Notes: a model not told the origin generated them from the letters alone. A stretch of 64,000 bases of DNA from Bog-473 sp963791995 (GCA_963791995.1 CAWBUQ010000016.1:1-64000); one strand, 5' to 3'. Counted from the stretch's first letter, positions 30,059 through 42,674 are shown. Numbers and translations: made by a program.

Positions 30059-30072
30059 GGGTACCGGTACCC
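30059..30072. promoter_or_regulatory. Perfect 14-bp palindrome upstream of the SRPBCC/ROK operon
   Basis: GGGTACCGGTACCC is a perfect palindrome 55 bases upstream of the SRPBCC start and 34 bases downstream of the PimB-like stop. It lies in the only gap of this gene row and could be an operator for a dimeric repressor. No candidate regulator adjoins. A very short perfect stem-loop for RNA is also possible, but no U-run follows. Confidence 0.4.
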
Positions 30073-30105
30073 GGCGCCCATGTGCTGGCGTTGTGCTGCG
30101 GTGCG

Positions 30106-31251
30106 TCAGACTGCCACTCCGGCCAGTGCGTCAGCCAGCCTAGAAGCGAGAACGTCGTTGTCGAAGGATTCCTGCACCCGGGTCCGGGCGGCCCGGCCCA
30201 TCCTGCGGCGGCGGGCGGGGTCGGCCAACAGGCTGCGCAGGGCCTCTGCCACGGCTCCGGGGTCCTCGGGGTGCTCGACCACCAGGCCGCTCACCCCGTC
30301 GGCCACCGCCTCGGCCGCACCCCCACTGTCGCCGGCGATCTGGGGGACCCCGGCCGCGGCCGCCTCGACGAAAACGATCCCGAAGCCCTCCTGCTCCAGC
30401 CCGAGCCAGCGGTTGCGACAGGCCATCACGAAGACGTCGGAGGCGGCCAGGAGCCCGGCCCTGTCCTCGTCGCTCACCCGGCCGAGCATGTGCACGGTGG
30501 CCGGGCTCCGCTCGGCCAGGCGCTCGAGACGGGCCAGTTCGCGCCCGCTGCCGGCGATGGCCACCACCAGGTCGGGGTACGACGGCGCCAGCCGTCCCGC
30601 CGCCTCAATGAGGACGTCCATGCCCTTGCGGGGCACCAGCCGGCTGACACTCGCCACGAGCGGCCCCGTCTTGGGCAAGCCGAGGCTCGCCCGAGCGGCC
30701 CGGCGTTCGGCGGCGGGCCGTGGCGTCATGGCGGTCGTGTCGACGCCCGGTGGCACCTGGATCACGGGGGCGGTCAGCCCTGGCGCAGCGCGCAGCGCCT
30801 CGGCGGCTGGATAGGTGCCGGCGGAGACGACGATGCTCGCCCCGCGCAGGACGTGGGCCAGCGCGCTGCGGGCGCCGGGGAGGCGGCCGGGCACGGCCAC
30901 CTCGGCGCCGTGGAGGATGACCCCGTAGGGCAGGCCCAGGCGGGGCCCGAGCAGGCCGAGGGGCAGCGCGGGGTCGAGCAGCACGAGGTCGACTTCGTTG
31001 TCACGCGCGCAGGTGCGCACCGCAGCCAGCGCAGCGGGCGTTGGAAAGAAGAGGATGGGGCCGGGCACGCGCTCGATGCGGATGCCCTGCGCCGACTGGG
31101 TGGCGTCGAAGGCGGCGGCGCCGAGGTCCGACGACGCGGTGAGCACGACGAACGAGGCCGGATCGAGCCGGCGGTAGAGCTCCCACAGGTAGTTCTGGAT
31201 GCCGCCGACCTTCGGGGGGAAGTCGTTGGTGACGAGCAGGTGACGCTTCAC
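30106..31251 (-). CDS. Glycosyltransferase family 4, PimB-like mannosyltransferase
   Basis: An intact 381-residue GT-B glycosyltransferase. LLVTNDFPPKVGGIQNYLWE is the diagnostic N-terminus of PimB/PimC-type enzymes that mannosylate phosphatidylinositol in actinobacteria; LHGAEVAVPGRLPGA, VSRLVPRKGMDVLIEA and the C-terminal GFGIVFVEAAAAGVPQIAGD (EX7E nucleotide-sugar site) follow. It would act at the cytosolic face of the membrane with GDP-mannose. Start GTG 31251 has GGGAG upstream. The gene stands alone, 57 bases after the small Cys-rich gene on the same strand. The exact acceptor (PIM, lipoglycan or other) is inferred from family resemblance. Confidence 0.88.
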   Translation of the reverse strand: MKRHLLVTNDFPPKVGGIQNYLWELYRRLDPASFVVLTASSDLGAAAFDATQSAQGIRIERVPGPILFFPTPAALAAVRTCARDNEVDLVLLDPALPLGLLGPRLGLPYGVILHGAEVAVPGRLPGARSALAHVLRGASIVVSAGTYPAAEALRAAPGLTAPVIQVPPGVDTTAMTPRPAAERRAARASLGLPKTGPLVASVSRLVPRKGMDVLIEAAGRLAPSYPDLVVAIAGSGRELARLERLAERSPATVHMLGRVSDEDRAGLLAASDVFVMACRNRWLGLEQEGFGIVFVEAAAAGVPQIAGDSGGAAEAVADGVSGLVVEHPEDPGAVAEALRSLLADPARRRRMGRAARTRVQESFDNDVLASRLADALAGVAV

Positions 31252-31308
31252 GGCGCCGCTCCCCCGCGCACAGACGCGGCGGTGCCGCACCGGATCCGAA
31301 GACTGTGC

Positions 31309-31539
31309 TCAGCCCGCCCGGGAGCTGAAGCGCAGCGTCGGCACGAGGCCGGCGCGCTCGAGCATGCGCATGGCACGCGCCTCGTCGGCGTCGATGACCA
31401 CGGCGTCGTCGGGCTCGCGTCCGAGCAGGAAGCTGACGACGCAGTCGTCGCAGGCGTCGCTCTCCTGGAGTGCGCAGCTGTCGCAGTCGATGGTGAGCCC
31501 GCCCTCGGGCTCGCGGGCTGTGTCCCTGGGATTCGGCAT
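31309..31539 (-). CDS. Small cysteine-rich conserved protein
   Basis: A 76-residue protein with the run IDCDSCALQESDACDDCVVS, giving CxxC, then Cys seven residues on and another CxxC, followed by FLLGREPDDAVVIDADEARA. The four cysteines probably bind zinc or a cluster. I recall similar unnamed proteins in Acidimicrobiia and other actinobacteria, but no function is known. ATG 31539 is chosen because AGAGAGGG precedes it; an in-frame ATG at 31593 adds 18 residues with no likeness. It lies between the thioredoxin-like gene and the PimB-like gene. Confidence 0.65.
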   Translation of the reverse strand: MPNPRDTAREPEGGLTIDCDSCALQESDACDDCVVSFLLGREPDDAVVIDADEARAMRMLERAGLVPTLRFSSRAG

Positions 31540-31647
31540 GACGTTGACCCTCTCTGTTCGGGCCCAGCATGTCCAAGGGGTGTGACAGCACACGGCACCT
31601 TCGCCACCGAGGTCACTCCGGCACTCGCCACCGCACGGGGCACCGGT

Positions 31648-32127
31648 CTAGTCACCGTGCAGCGCTTTCAGCGCAGTGGCCAGCGTCTGTTCCACTCCCC
31701 AGGCGACGCTCTCGGTGCGGACCGCCTCGGGCGCCGCCACCACCAAGAAGGGCGGCCCCGCCACCCGGTAGTGGTCGAATGCCTCGGTGCTCATGACGAC
31801 CGCGACGCCGTCGGGTGCGCCGGTGGAGAGTGCCGCGACGGCAGCCGCGTCCTCGGTCCGGGGGCTCCTCGTCAGCACCGCAAGGCGGGCGGCGTCACCG
31901 AGTCCCGCTTGCAGTTCGCCGAGGCCCTCCCACAGGTCAGCGCAGCCGAGGCAGGCCGCCGAGAGGAAGAGGAGCAGCACCGGCGCGGCGGCCTCCACCA
32001 CGTCGACGCGACACGATGCACCGTCGGGTGTCTCGCCGACGACGTCAGCCGGGAGCGTGGAAGGTGGGCCGGGCGATGTCGGGATGGGTCGGAGCCGGCG
32101 CAGGATCTCGGCCGGCGGCTCCTTCAC
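31648..32127 (-). CDS. Thioredoxin-fold protein
   Basis: About 159 residues with an N-terminal segment ending ADVVGETPDGASCRVDVVE, then LLLFLSAACLGCADLWEGLG, which places a CxxC (CLGC) at the start of helix 1 exactly as in TlpA/peroxiredoxin-like proteins, and VVMSTEAFDHYRVAGPPFLVV with the cis-Pro of the thioredoxin fold. No signal peptide is seen, so a cytosolic dithiol oxidoreductase is likely. GTG 32127 overlaps the stop of the zinc-ribbon gene (GTGA), so both are one unit. Substrate unknown. Confidence 0.72.
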   Translation of the reverse strand: MKEPPAEILRRLRPIPTSPGPPSTLPADVVGETPDGASCRVDVVEAAAPVLLLFLSAACLGCADLWEGLGELQAGLGDAARLAVLTRSPRTEDAAAVAALSTGAPDGVAVVMSTEAFDHYRVAGPPFLVVAAPEAVRTESVAWGVEQTLATALKALHGD

Positions 32128-32369
32128 GACACCGTCGACGGCGTGCCGGGACCGGCCTGTTCCTCGTCGGTGATCTCGACGACGTTGCGCCCGTGGCCGC
32201 ACCAGCGGCACACGATCTCGTCCACCTCGCGCGAGAGCACCTCCTCGTCCTCGACTTCGAGCTCCCCGCCCACCGTGAAGTGGTGGAAGGCCTTGGAGCG
32301 CTGGGACACGGTCACGTCGAAACGGGTCAGGTTGCCGCAGCCGTCGCAGCGGTATCGAGGCAGGTCCAC
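32124..32369 (-). CDS. Small zinc-ribbon protein
   Basis: An 81-residue protein with two CxxC pairs: YRCDGCGNLTRFDV at the N-terminus and EIVCRWCGHGRNVV near the C-terminus, the pattern of a zinc ribbon. Between them lies an acidic segment (GGELEVEDEEVLSREVDE). No catalytic residues are visible. The frame is intact and the stop overlaps the start of the thioredoxin-like gene. Possibly a nucleic-acid or protein adaptor; function unknown. Confidence 0.7.
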   Translation of the reverse strand: MDLPRYRCDGCGNLTRFDVTVSQRSKAFHHFTVGGELEVEDEEVLSREVDEIVCRWCGHGRNVVEITDEEQAGPGTPSTVS

Positions 32370-32426
32370 GCCACTCCACGGTAGTCCGCGCCGATCGGCC
32401 CGCTTCCCGGCCCGAGCGCGCGCTGC

Positions 32427-33237
32427 TCAGATGCGGTTGAGCAGCTCGCTCTTCTTGGCGGCGAACTCTTCTTCGGAGAGGATGCCGCGCTTGCGTAGGT
32501 CGTCGAGCTCAATGAGGCGGTCGCGTATCTCGAAGGGGACGTGGCCCGGCTGGGCGCCGGTGCCCGCTCCCGCTCCCGCACTCGCAGCCGCAGCCGGCGG
32601 GGCCGGCGAGGTGGAGCCGGGCGACGCCTGGGTCGACGTCCCGAACGGGGGGGTGTCGTTCTCGCCCTCTGCGACGGGGTCACCCCGGTGCCAGCGCGAG
32701 CTGGGGATGTGGCTCGTGCGGCCGCATGTCGGCCGGGATCTCCTCGCGGTCGCCACCGCCCACGATCTCGTTGATCTGCGAGTTGATGACGCGCTGCACG
32801 ATGGCCGGCTTGCGCATGTACTCGAGGGTGAGCGAGTCGTCCTCGCCCTGCACGTCGATGACGAGGCTGCCGGTGCTGAGCATGCGCTCGACCAGCGACT
32901 GGCGGATGTTCACCTCGGTGATGCGCTGCAGACGCAGCTGGACGGTGTCCCGCCCGAGGATGCCCTGGCGCACGAAGATGCGCGTCGACGTCAGGGCCAC
33001 GTCGTAGGACTTCCAGCGGACGAAGCGGCCGAGGAGCCACAGGCCCGGGATGACGGCGATGATGACGATCGGGTAGTTGGTCCAACCCGGCGGGTTCTGC
33101 CACAGGATGAGCAGGACGATGATGGCGGCCCACACCCCGATGGAGGTGAAGAGCGGGCCGAAGAGGAAGATCCAGTGCGGGTGCATCTCGGCCAGCAGCT
33201 CCTCGTCCTCGTTGAGGAATTTCCGAGGGAGGGCCAT
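32427..33237 (-). CDS. Membrane-anchored bacterial PH domain plus SHOCT protein, frameshifted
   Basis: About 270 residues. The first frame has a short cytosolic start (ALPRKFLNEDEELLAEMHPH), two hydrophobic segments (LFGPLFTSIGVWAAIIVLLI and YPIVIIAVIPGLWLLGRF) and a bacterial PH domain (YDVALTSTRIFVRQGILGRD, then VQLRLQRITEVNIRQSLVER). A frame change near 32695 leads to a Pro/Ala-rich linker and a C-terminal SHOCT motif (LIELDDLRKRGILSEEEFAA). SHOCT is an oligomerisation or recruitment motif found in many actinobacterial proteins. Role unknown, probably membrane-associated. Start ATG 33237 has a weak ribosome site; the divergent rhodanese gene starts 77 bases away. Confidence 0.78.
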
Positions 33238-33313
33238 CGCGCCAGAGTACCGGCGGGGCCCGCGTGAGATGGGTTCATCGGGCCGGCGACGCCGACGGCC
33301 GTAGGGTGGGGTC

Positions 33314-33628
33314 ATGCCCTACGCCGAAGTGGAGCCCGCCGAGGTCAAGGCGCGCCTCGCCCGGGGCGAGGACGTCTTCCTGCTCGACGTGCGCGAGCCC
33401 GACGAGGTGGAGGAGTGGGCCTACCCCATCGGCGTCAACATCCCGCTCGGCCAGCTGGGCGACCGGCTCGACGAGCTGCCGCGCGACCTGACCATCGTGG
33501 TGGCCTGCCACTCGGGGGCCCGCTCGGCTGCCGCCGGGCAGGCCCTCAGCGACGCCGGCTGGACCGCCGAGAACCTGGCCGGTGGCGCCATCGCCTGGGC
33601 GGCGGGCGACGCTGAAGACGCGGGCTGA
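33314..33628 (+). CDS. Single-domain rhodanese
   Basis: An intact 104-residue rhodanese domain: DVFLLDVREPDEVEEWAYPI with the structural LDVRE, then IVVACHSGARSAAAGQAL, in which CHSGARS is the active-site loop with the persulfide-carrying cysteine. Such proteins transfer sulfane sulfur from thiosulfate or a persulfide donor to an acceptor. ATG 33314 has a weak GGTGGGG site. It is divergent from the PH-SHOCT gene and convergent with the hypothetical gene downstream. Confidence 0.9.
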   Translation: MPYAEVEPAEVKARLARGEDVFLLDVREPDEVEEWAYPIGVNIPLGQLGDRLDELPRDLTIVVACHSGARSAAAGQALSDAGWTAENLAGGAIAWAAGDAEDAG

Positions 33629-33643
33629 GCGTCAGGAAAGGCG

Positions 33644-34189
33644 TCAGGAGGGCAGCCCGGTCGCAGAGGGCGCGCACACCGGGGCCTGAGCCACCTCGAT
33701 GGGCGCCCGCGCCGTCGCCGCCGCCGCCTGTTGGACCTCCGCCGAGAGCTGACGCAGTGTCTGGGTCCGCGGGATGGTCGACTGGCTGTTGTGGTCGAGC
33801 CTCGTGACGGTCTGGGACGCAGCGTTGTACGCCATGACACCGCGCCTGCCGCCGATGATGCAGGCGCCCCCCTTCAAGGGAGAGCCCTCCGCACCCCAGA
33901 AGAAGACGTAGGTCTTGCGGGTAATGAGTTTGGCCGCGTGCACTTCGGCCGGACTCACGAAGATGTTGATCGGGGGACTACCCCCGCCGATGATCCTCGC
34001 GATGTCGATCAGGTACGACGCTCCCGGCGCGGTCGACGGGGGTCTCTTCAGCGTTCCGAGCACGATGAAGTCCGAGTCGTCGACGAGCGAAGTCGCCGCG
34101 CCCACGACGGTGCGGACGGTACGTCCCGAACGACCCGTGCGCCCTGTGCCGTTGGTTCCGGGGGCACGCACCACGCGGACATTCTGCAC
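33644..34189 (-). CDS. Conserved hypothetical protein
   Basis: A 181-residue protein without recognised domain. It reads naturally from VVRAPGTNGTGRTGRSGRTV through VDDSDFIVLGTLKRPPST, YLIDIARIIGGGSPPINIFV, VFFWGAEGSPLKGGACIIGG and AYNAASQTVTRLDHNSQSTI. The alternation of beta-type strands with Gly turns suggests an all-beta fold. GTG 34189 has a GGAG site ten bases upstream; reading further upstream would pass through the tRNA gene and is artefactual. No signal peptide is clear. Confidence 0.5.
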   Translation of the reverse strand: MQNVRVVRAPGTNGTGRTGRSGRTVRTVVGAATSLVDDSDFIVLGTLKRPPSTAPGASYLIDIARIIGGGSPPINIFVSPAEVHAAKLITRKTYVFFWGAEGSPLKGGACIIGGRRGVMAYNAASQTVTRLDHNSQSTIPRTQTLRQLSAEVQQAAAATARAPIEVAQAPVCAPSATGLPS

Positions 34190-34233
34190 TGCGTCACGCT
34201 CCGTGGCTCCGTCGTCGAGCCCGGGAGGGTGGG

Positions 34234-34306
34234 TAGGGCTGGTGGGGATCGAACCCACGACCCAAGGATTATGAGTCCTCTGCTCTGACCACTGAGCTAC
34301 AGCCCC
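34234..34306 (-). tRNA. tRNA-Met (CAT anticodon)
   Basis: The complement folds as a full cloverleaf of 73 bases: acceptor GGGGCTG with CAGCCCT (first pair G-T), D-arm GCTC...GAGC, anticodon arm AGGA/TCCT with loop CTCATAA (CAT at 34271-34273), variable loop GGGTC region and T-arm GTGGG-TTCGATC-CCCAC; the discriminator is A. CCA is not encoded. CAT is read by initiator Met, elongator Met or lysidine-modified Ile2; the absence of three G-C pairs in the anticodon stem argues against initiator. Elongator Met is most likely, Ile2 not excluded. Confidence 0.93.
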
Positions 34307-34440
34307 GGGGTTGCCGGGCGATGTTACCGACGCCGGGGGGTGGGCAGGGTTTGGCAACATGGCGCGGTGACTGCGCCGGGAGGACCCGCAAAAGGCCCGG
34401 TGCACGCTCGCGCGGGACAGGTCGGCGCCGGAGGTGGTCC

Positions 34441-35273
34441 GTGACTGTGACGGTCGGCGCGCTGGTCGTGCTGGCTGCACTGGCGGCGTTCACAGTGCTG
34501 GGCACGTCCAAAGGGGCGCCCTCAGGGCGGGCGGCTGGAACCGGACGGGCCGGCTCGGCCGTCGGAGCCACGCACGCAACGAGCACGACGACCACCACCA
34601 CCCAACCGAGGCTCCCCTCTCGGGCAAGGTCATCGGCATCGATCCCGGTCACAACGGCGAGAACTGGAGCGATCCGTCAGTGATCAACGCTCCTGTCTTC
34701 AACGGTCGCAACACCGAGACCTGCGACACCACCGGCACCGAGACCGACGGCGGGTACACCGAGGCCCAGTTCAACTTCAACGTGGCCCAGTATTTGGCCA
34801 CGGATCTGCGGGCTGAGGGTGCACAAGTCGTCTTGACCCGCGACTCCAACACCGGCGTCGGGCCGTGCGTCACCCAGAGGGCAGCCATCATCAACGCGGC
34901 GCACGCCGATGCGGCCGTCGACATCCACGCCGACGGGGGGCCGGCGAGCGGCCGCGGCTTCACCGTGCTCGAACCGGTCGCCGACGGACCGAACGATGCG
35001 ATCATCACCCGCTCGCAGAACCTGGCGACCGACATGCGCAACGGCTTCGAGGCCGGGACCTCCATGCCGATCAGCACCTACGACGGCACCGACGGACTCG
35101 ACCCGCGCGACGACCTGGCCGGGCTGAACCTGGCGACCGAACCCAAGGTGCTCATCGAGTGCGGCAACATGCGCAACGCGACCGATGCGGCCCTGCTGGT
35201 CACGCCGGCGTTCCAGCAGCAGGCGGCACAGGCCATCGCGAAGGGTCTGACGGACTACCTGGCGGGCGCGTGA
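34441..35273 (+). CDS. N-acetylmuramoyl-L-alanine amidase (Amidase_3), exported, frameshifted
   Basis: A zinc-dependent peptidoglycan amidase of about 277 residues. It has an N-terminal hydrophobic segment (VTVGALVVLAALAAFTVLG) acting as signal or anchor and a Ser/Thr-rich linker; after a frame change near 34605 comes the catalytic domain VIGIDPGHNG (zinc His), GYTEAQFNFNVAQYLATDL (zinc Glu), VDIHADGGP (zinc His) and the catalytic Glu in VLIECGNMRNATDAALL. This arrangement is like Rv3717-type amidases that cleave the stem peptide from MurNAc. GTG 34441 has GGAGG six bases upstream. Its stop overlaps the next gene start (GTGA). Confidence 0.88.
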
Positions 35274-37643
35274 CGTCCGCCAGCATCGAGGCGTCGGTGA
35301 CATCTCCGGCCGGGAGCGAGTCCGCTCCGGCGGGCCGCACCGGATCGGGCCGACACCAGATCGGGCCTGCGTCGTGCCGAGGATCGGGCCATGGCTCCTC
35401 GTCGCCCTCTCCATCGCCTGGGGGCTCTGGGAACTCCGTCCCGAGACTGCGGGCCGTGCCCTACCTCGACGACAGCTCCATTCACGAGCAGATGGTGCGC
35501 TTCGCCTCGACCCGGATCGGCCAGGGCCACCTGCCCCTGACGAGCTGGTTCCCCTATCTCGGCCTGGGGTCACCCCAGTACCTGCACTACCAGAGCCTGC
35601 CCTCCATGACGGCGGGCCTCATCGGCACCTTCGCCGACCCCGACACCGTCTTCCGCTGGTCGATGTACCTCCTGCTCGCGCTGTGGCCGCTCGCCATCTA
35701 CTGGAGCGGCCGGCTGTTCCGCCTCTGCCGGTGGACTGCCGCCTCGGCCGCGGCCGTGGCGCCGTTCCTGGCCTCGGCGGCGGGCATCGGCTACGAGACC
35801 AAGGCCTACGTCTGGGTCGGCTACGGCGTGTGGACGCAGTTGTGGGCCTCGTGGACGCTGCCGCTCGCCTGGGGCTTCACCTACCGGGCGCTCTCCTCGT
35901 TGCGTGCCGCGCTGCCCGCCGTCTTCTTCATCATGGTGACGGTCGCGCTGCACTACGAGACGGGGTACCTCGCCTTCGTGCCGCTCGTGGTGTGGCCGTT
36001 CCTCGTGCCATCGGACCTGTGGCGCCGGCTCGGGCGCGCCGCCACACTGGGCGCGGCCGCGCTGGTGGCGTCGGCCTGGGTGATCGTGCCGGTGCTCGAC
36101 CAGTCGCACTGGGCGGCGCGCAACCAGGTGCTCGAGGGCACGGGGCTCGAGAACGGCTACGGCGCCGGGCAGATGCTGGCGTGGCTGTTCCGAGGCCAGC
36201 TCTACGACGACGGGCGCTTCCCTGTCATCACCATCCTCGTCGCCATCGGCATCGTCATCTGCCTTTGGCGATGGCGCGCCAGTGTCGCGGGCCGCGCCCT
36301 CGTCACCATCTGGGTCGTCAGCCTGCTCATGTCGTTCGGCCGCACGACGTTCGGCGCCCTCTACGACATCGTCCCGGGGAGCAGCGACGTCTTCATCCGC
36401 CGCTTCCAGATGGGCGTGCACCTCTCGGGCATCCTGCTCGCCGGCATCGCCCTGGCGTTCATGGGCCGCCTGCTGCTCGACGCTGATACAGCGCCTCGTC
36501 CCCGCGGTGGACCGCAGCTTCGTGCCGTCACCGATGGGACGGGTCCTCGTGGCCGCGGTGTGCATCGTCGCCGCTGGTGGTCGTCATGTTCCCCGCCTGG
36601 AGGAACATGGATCAGCTACGACGCGCACAACGCGGCGAACATCGGGCTCCAGGCTGACGCCGGCCAGCAGCTGGACCCGCACATCGACGAGCTCCTGGCC
36701 TACGTGCGCGCCCATCCGCGCGGGCGCGTCTACGCCGGCCAGCCGACCAACTGGGGCAACGACTTCACCGTCGGCGACGTACCGGTCTTCAAGTACCTCG
36801 AGAGCAAGGACATCGACGAGGTCGGCTACACGCTGCGCACGGCGTCGCTGATGACCGACCCCGAGTTCTTCTTCGACGACACCAACCCGGGCGACTATCC
36901 CCTCTTCGGCATCGGCTACATCATCACGCCCGAGGAGATGGCGCCCCCGGTGCCGGCGACCAAGGTGCTGTGCTCGGACATCTACTGCCTGTGGTCGCTG
37001 CCCGATTCGGGCTACATCCACGTCTACGACACCACCGGCGTGCTCCAGGCCACCCGGGCCGACGTCGGGTCGCGGAGCACCACCTTGCTCGACTCGCCCC
37101 TGCTCGGACGACAGCGTGACCTGACCGTCGCCTTCAACGGCGCGGCGGCGTCCGAACCCGACCGCGCCCGACAGCGCCACCTTGGAGGGGTCGCCCGGCC
37201 ACGTCGTCGTGCAGCACGCGGATCTGGCGAACGGCACGGCCCGGGCCGTCGTGAAGACCAACCGGCGCGCCACGGTCGTCCTGAGCGCCTCGTACGACCC
37301 GGGGTGGCACGCAACGGTCGACGGGCACCCCGAGCCGACGGTCATGGTGGCGCCGGCGGTCGTCGGGGTCGTGGTCGGGCCCGGGGTGCACACCGTGACC
37401 TTCACCTTCGGCGGCTACGGCTCCTACACCGCTCTGTTCGTGCTGGCCCTGGCCGTGTTCGTCGTCCTGGCCCTGGCGCCACTGGCGTGGCGGCGCTGGG
37501 GTCGCCCCTCCCGGGGCCGCCGTGCGCGGGGTCGGCACCGGGGAGGCCACGGCGCCAGGCCCGCGGCCCAGTCGACCAGGACCGAGGGATCGAACACAAT
37601 GGTCGGTGATGCCCCGGACCCCCGCCTCCACACCCCACCCTGA
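35270..37643 (+). CDS. Large polytopic membrane protein, YfhO / PTPS-related type, frameshifted
   Basis: An envelope membrane protein of about 790 residues. After a hydrophilic N-terminus a first helix appears in an alternate frame (GPWLLVALSIAWGLWEL), then an extracytoplasmic loop with DDSSIHEQMVRFASTRIGQG and SWFPYLGLGSPQYLHYQSLP as in YfhO-like and 6-pyruvoyl-tetrahydropterin-synthase-related membrane proteins, about eight more helices, and a C-terminal beta-domain with SYDPGWHATVDGHPEPTVMV, a YfhO hallmark, followed by a last helix. Frame changes lie near 35372, 35440, 36490 and 37175. Such proteins resemble GT-C glycosyltransferases; the activity is unproven. GTG 35270 overlaps the amidase stop, linking it to cell-wall biology. 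Confidence 0.75.
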
Positions 37644-38097
37644 GCGAGCCGTCACTGGCGGCGACAGCCAGAGTGAAGCTGCCCTCATCGTCGTCGAGTT
37701 CCTGCGCTCCCTGGCGGCCTTCGACGTCGACGCCGCGCTCGACCTCGTCGACGAGGACCTCGTCTACGCCAACGTGACGTTGCCGACGCTCTATGGGAAG
37801 GAGCGCCTCGAACGGGTGGCCCGTCCCTTCCTGCGGCCCGACCGGATGGGCTTCAACGTCCACTTCAACCACGTGGCCACGGAGGGCGACAACGTGGTGC
37901 TGACCGACCGGATCGACGAGCTCAGCTTCCGACGCTTCGCGTCACGGTTCTGGGTCTACGGCCGCTTCGTGGTGCGCGACGGCAAGATCACCGTCTGGCG
38001 CGACTCCTTCGACTGGCTCGACGTCACCATCGGCAACCTGCGGGGGCTGGCCGGGCTCGTCTCGCCCGGGCTGAACCGGCGGATGCCCTCGGACTGA
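37609..38097 (+). CDS. Limonene-1,2-epoxide hydrolase / SnoaL-like protein
   Basis: A 162-residue NTF2-like protein. AALIVVEFLRSLAAFDVDAA, VDEDLVYANVTLPTLYGKER, VHFNHVATEGDNVVLTDRID and RFVVRDGKITVWRDSFDWLD align with limonene-1,2-epoxide hydrolase, including an R-x-D pair (TDRIDE) and a later Asp (RDSFD) that match its catalytic Arg-Asp and Asp. It would add water to an epoxide; the natural substrate is unknown. ATG 37609 (or GTG 37606) lies inside the 3' end of the membrane-protein gene, in a different frame. Confidence 0.85.
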   Translation: MPRTPASTPHPERAVTGGDSQSEAALIVVEFLRSLAAFDVDAALDLVDEDLVYANVTLPTLYGKERLERVARPFLRPDRMGFNVHFNHVATEGDNVVLTDRIDELSFRRFASRFWVYGRFVVRDGKITVWRDSFDWLDVTIGNLRGLAGLVSPGLNRRMPSD

Positions 38098-38116
38098 GGT
38101 CGACCGACGCCGTGCC

Positions 38117-38359
38117 TTATTGCAGATAGCCCTCGACGGTGCCGGCCGAGCGCTGCTCGGCCGTGTCGGGATCCTGGCCCGCGCTGCGCTTGGCCCGGCG
38201 CTGGCGCAGCAGGTCCCACATCTCGTCCAAGGTGACCTCGAGCTCGCGCTTGCGCTGCAGCTCGTCGTCGCTCAGGCCCTCGCCGACATGCGCCTCCTCG
38301 AGGCGCTGCTCCTCGGCGGCGAGCTGGTTGATCCGCTCGACGATCTCCCTGTCATCCAT
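38117..38359 (-). CDS. DUF2630 family protein
   Basis: An intact 80-residue protein matching DUF2630, a small actinobacterial family: it starts DDREIVERINQLAAEEQRLE, continues LQRKRELEVTLDEMWDLLRQ and RRAKRSAGQDPDTAEQRSAG and ends with Tyr-Leu-Gln. The first two thirds are a predicted helical, coiled-coil-like hairpin. Function unknown. It lies 42 bases upstream of the lon stop on the other side of its 5' end, i.e. downstream of lon in the same direction. Confidence 0.87.
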   Translation of the reverse strand: MDDREIVERINQLAAEEQRLEEAHVGEGLSDDELQRKRELEVTLDEMWDLLRQRRAKRSAGQDPDTAEQRSAGTVEGYLQ

Positions 38360-38401
38360 GTGTGCTCCGATCGACGGGTCCCTGCGCCAGTCTGCCCGGC
38401 C

Positions 38402-40774
<2,373 letters not shown>

Positions 40775-40795
40775 CGGGCGTCCTTTTGTAATGCC

Positions 40796-40824
40796 GTAAT
40801 GGAAAACAACCTCTGACTGGTCAA
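40796..40824 (-). promoter_or_regulatory. Candidate lon promoter
   Basis: On the minus strand TTGACC (40819-40824) and CATTAC (40796-40801) are separated by 17 bases, 22 bases upstream of the lon ATG. The -35 is near-consensus and the -10 weak. The surrounding sequence is AT-rich compared with the window. Confidence 0.45.
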
Positions 40825-40982
40825 CCATATGGGTGCGGGGCTGATTCCCGTTCAGGGTCCCCGGCCCCCGGACGAGGCCCGGCGGCCGGGCGGGGCAGCC
40901 ATGACCTGGGAGTTTGCGTGGCCGACGGAGGGACGCGGGGGCGGGGCTGCCGCGACGGGGCCGGGCTGTCTACGCTGGCGGG

Positions 40983-41308
40983 ATGGGTGTGAAGGCCAGC
41001 ACCGAGGGAGCGCCCGAGCCAGGAGCGGCGGGATCGACGACGCTGGCGCCGGCCCGGCCCAGCCCGACCTCGATGACGGCGACCACGACCGCATGGCCCA
41101 CATCGTGCTGGAGGGCTACACGCCCAAGGAGGGCGACGAGTTCGTCTCGACCGGGCCGAGCGTGGTCGAGGGCATCGTGACGGGAACGGCGGTGCGGGCC
41201 CTGTGCGGCAAGGAGTGGGTGCCTGGACGCAATCCCTCGCGCTACGGCCTGTGCCCCACCTGCAAGGAGATCGCCGAGGGAATGGGGTGGAAGATCCCGA
41301 CCTCGTGA
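40983..41308 (+). CDS. DUF3039 family protein, frameshifted
   Basis: A small actinobacterial DUF3039 protein, about 108 residues. The conserved core is MAHIVLEGYTPKEGDEFV, then TGTAVRALCGKEWVPGRNP and YGLCPTCKEIAEGM: a Cys plus CxxC that probably bind zinc. The start region GVKASTEGAPEPGAAGST lies in another frame, with a change near 41045. Function unknown. It is divergent from lon. Confidence 0.85.
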
Positions 41309-41518
41309 ATGGGCCACGCGCCGGCGTGCGGCGGCCGATGCACCTGAACCGGGGCTGAGCCCGAGCAGGCGCCCCGAGCACGCGTCCCAGATGGAGTGGG
41401 CGGCGGCGTGGCGCCCCGCTACCGTGCGGCCCATCGCCTGTCGGCGCAGCGACGCCGGCGGGCGGCGCAACGATTGAGCGAGGCCTGCGCCCGGCGCCGG
41501 CCGATCGAAGGGAGCACG

Positions 41519-42652
<1,134 letters not shown>

Positions 42653-42674
<22 letters not shown>

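Noticed and set aside
30082..33267. Plus-strand frame of about 1061 residues
   Set aside because: It runs antisense across the PimB-like, Cys-rich, thioredoxin-like, zinc-ribbon and PH-SHOCT genes, each clearly supported on the other strand.
34190..34480. N-terminal extension of the hypothetical gene at 33644-34189
   Set aside because: It would read through the tRNA-Met gene; the segment with AVAQWSEQRTHNPWVVG is the familiar mistranslation of a tRNA.
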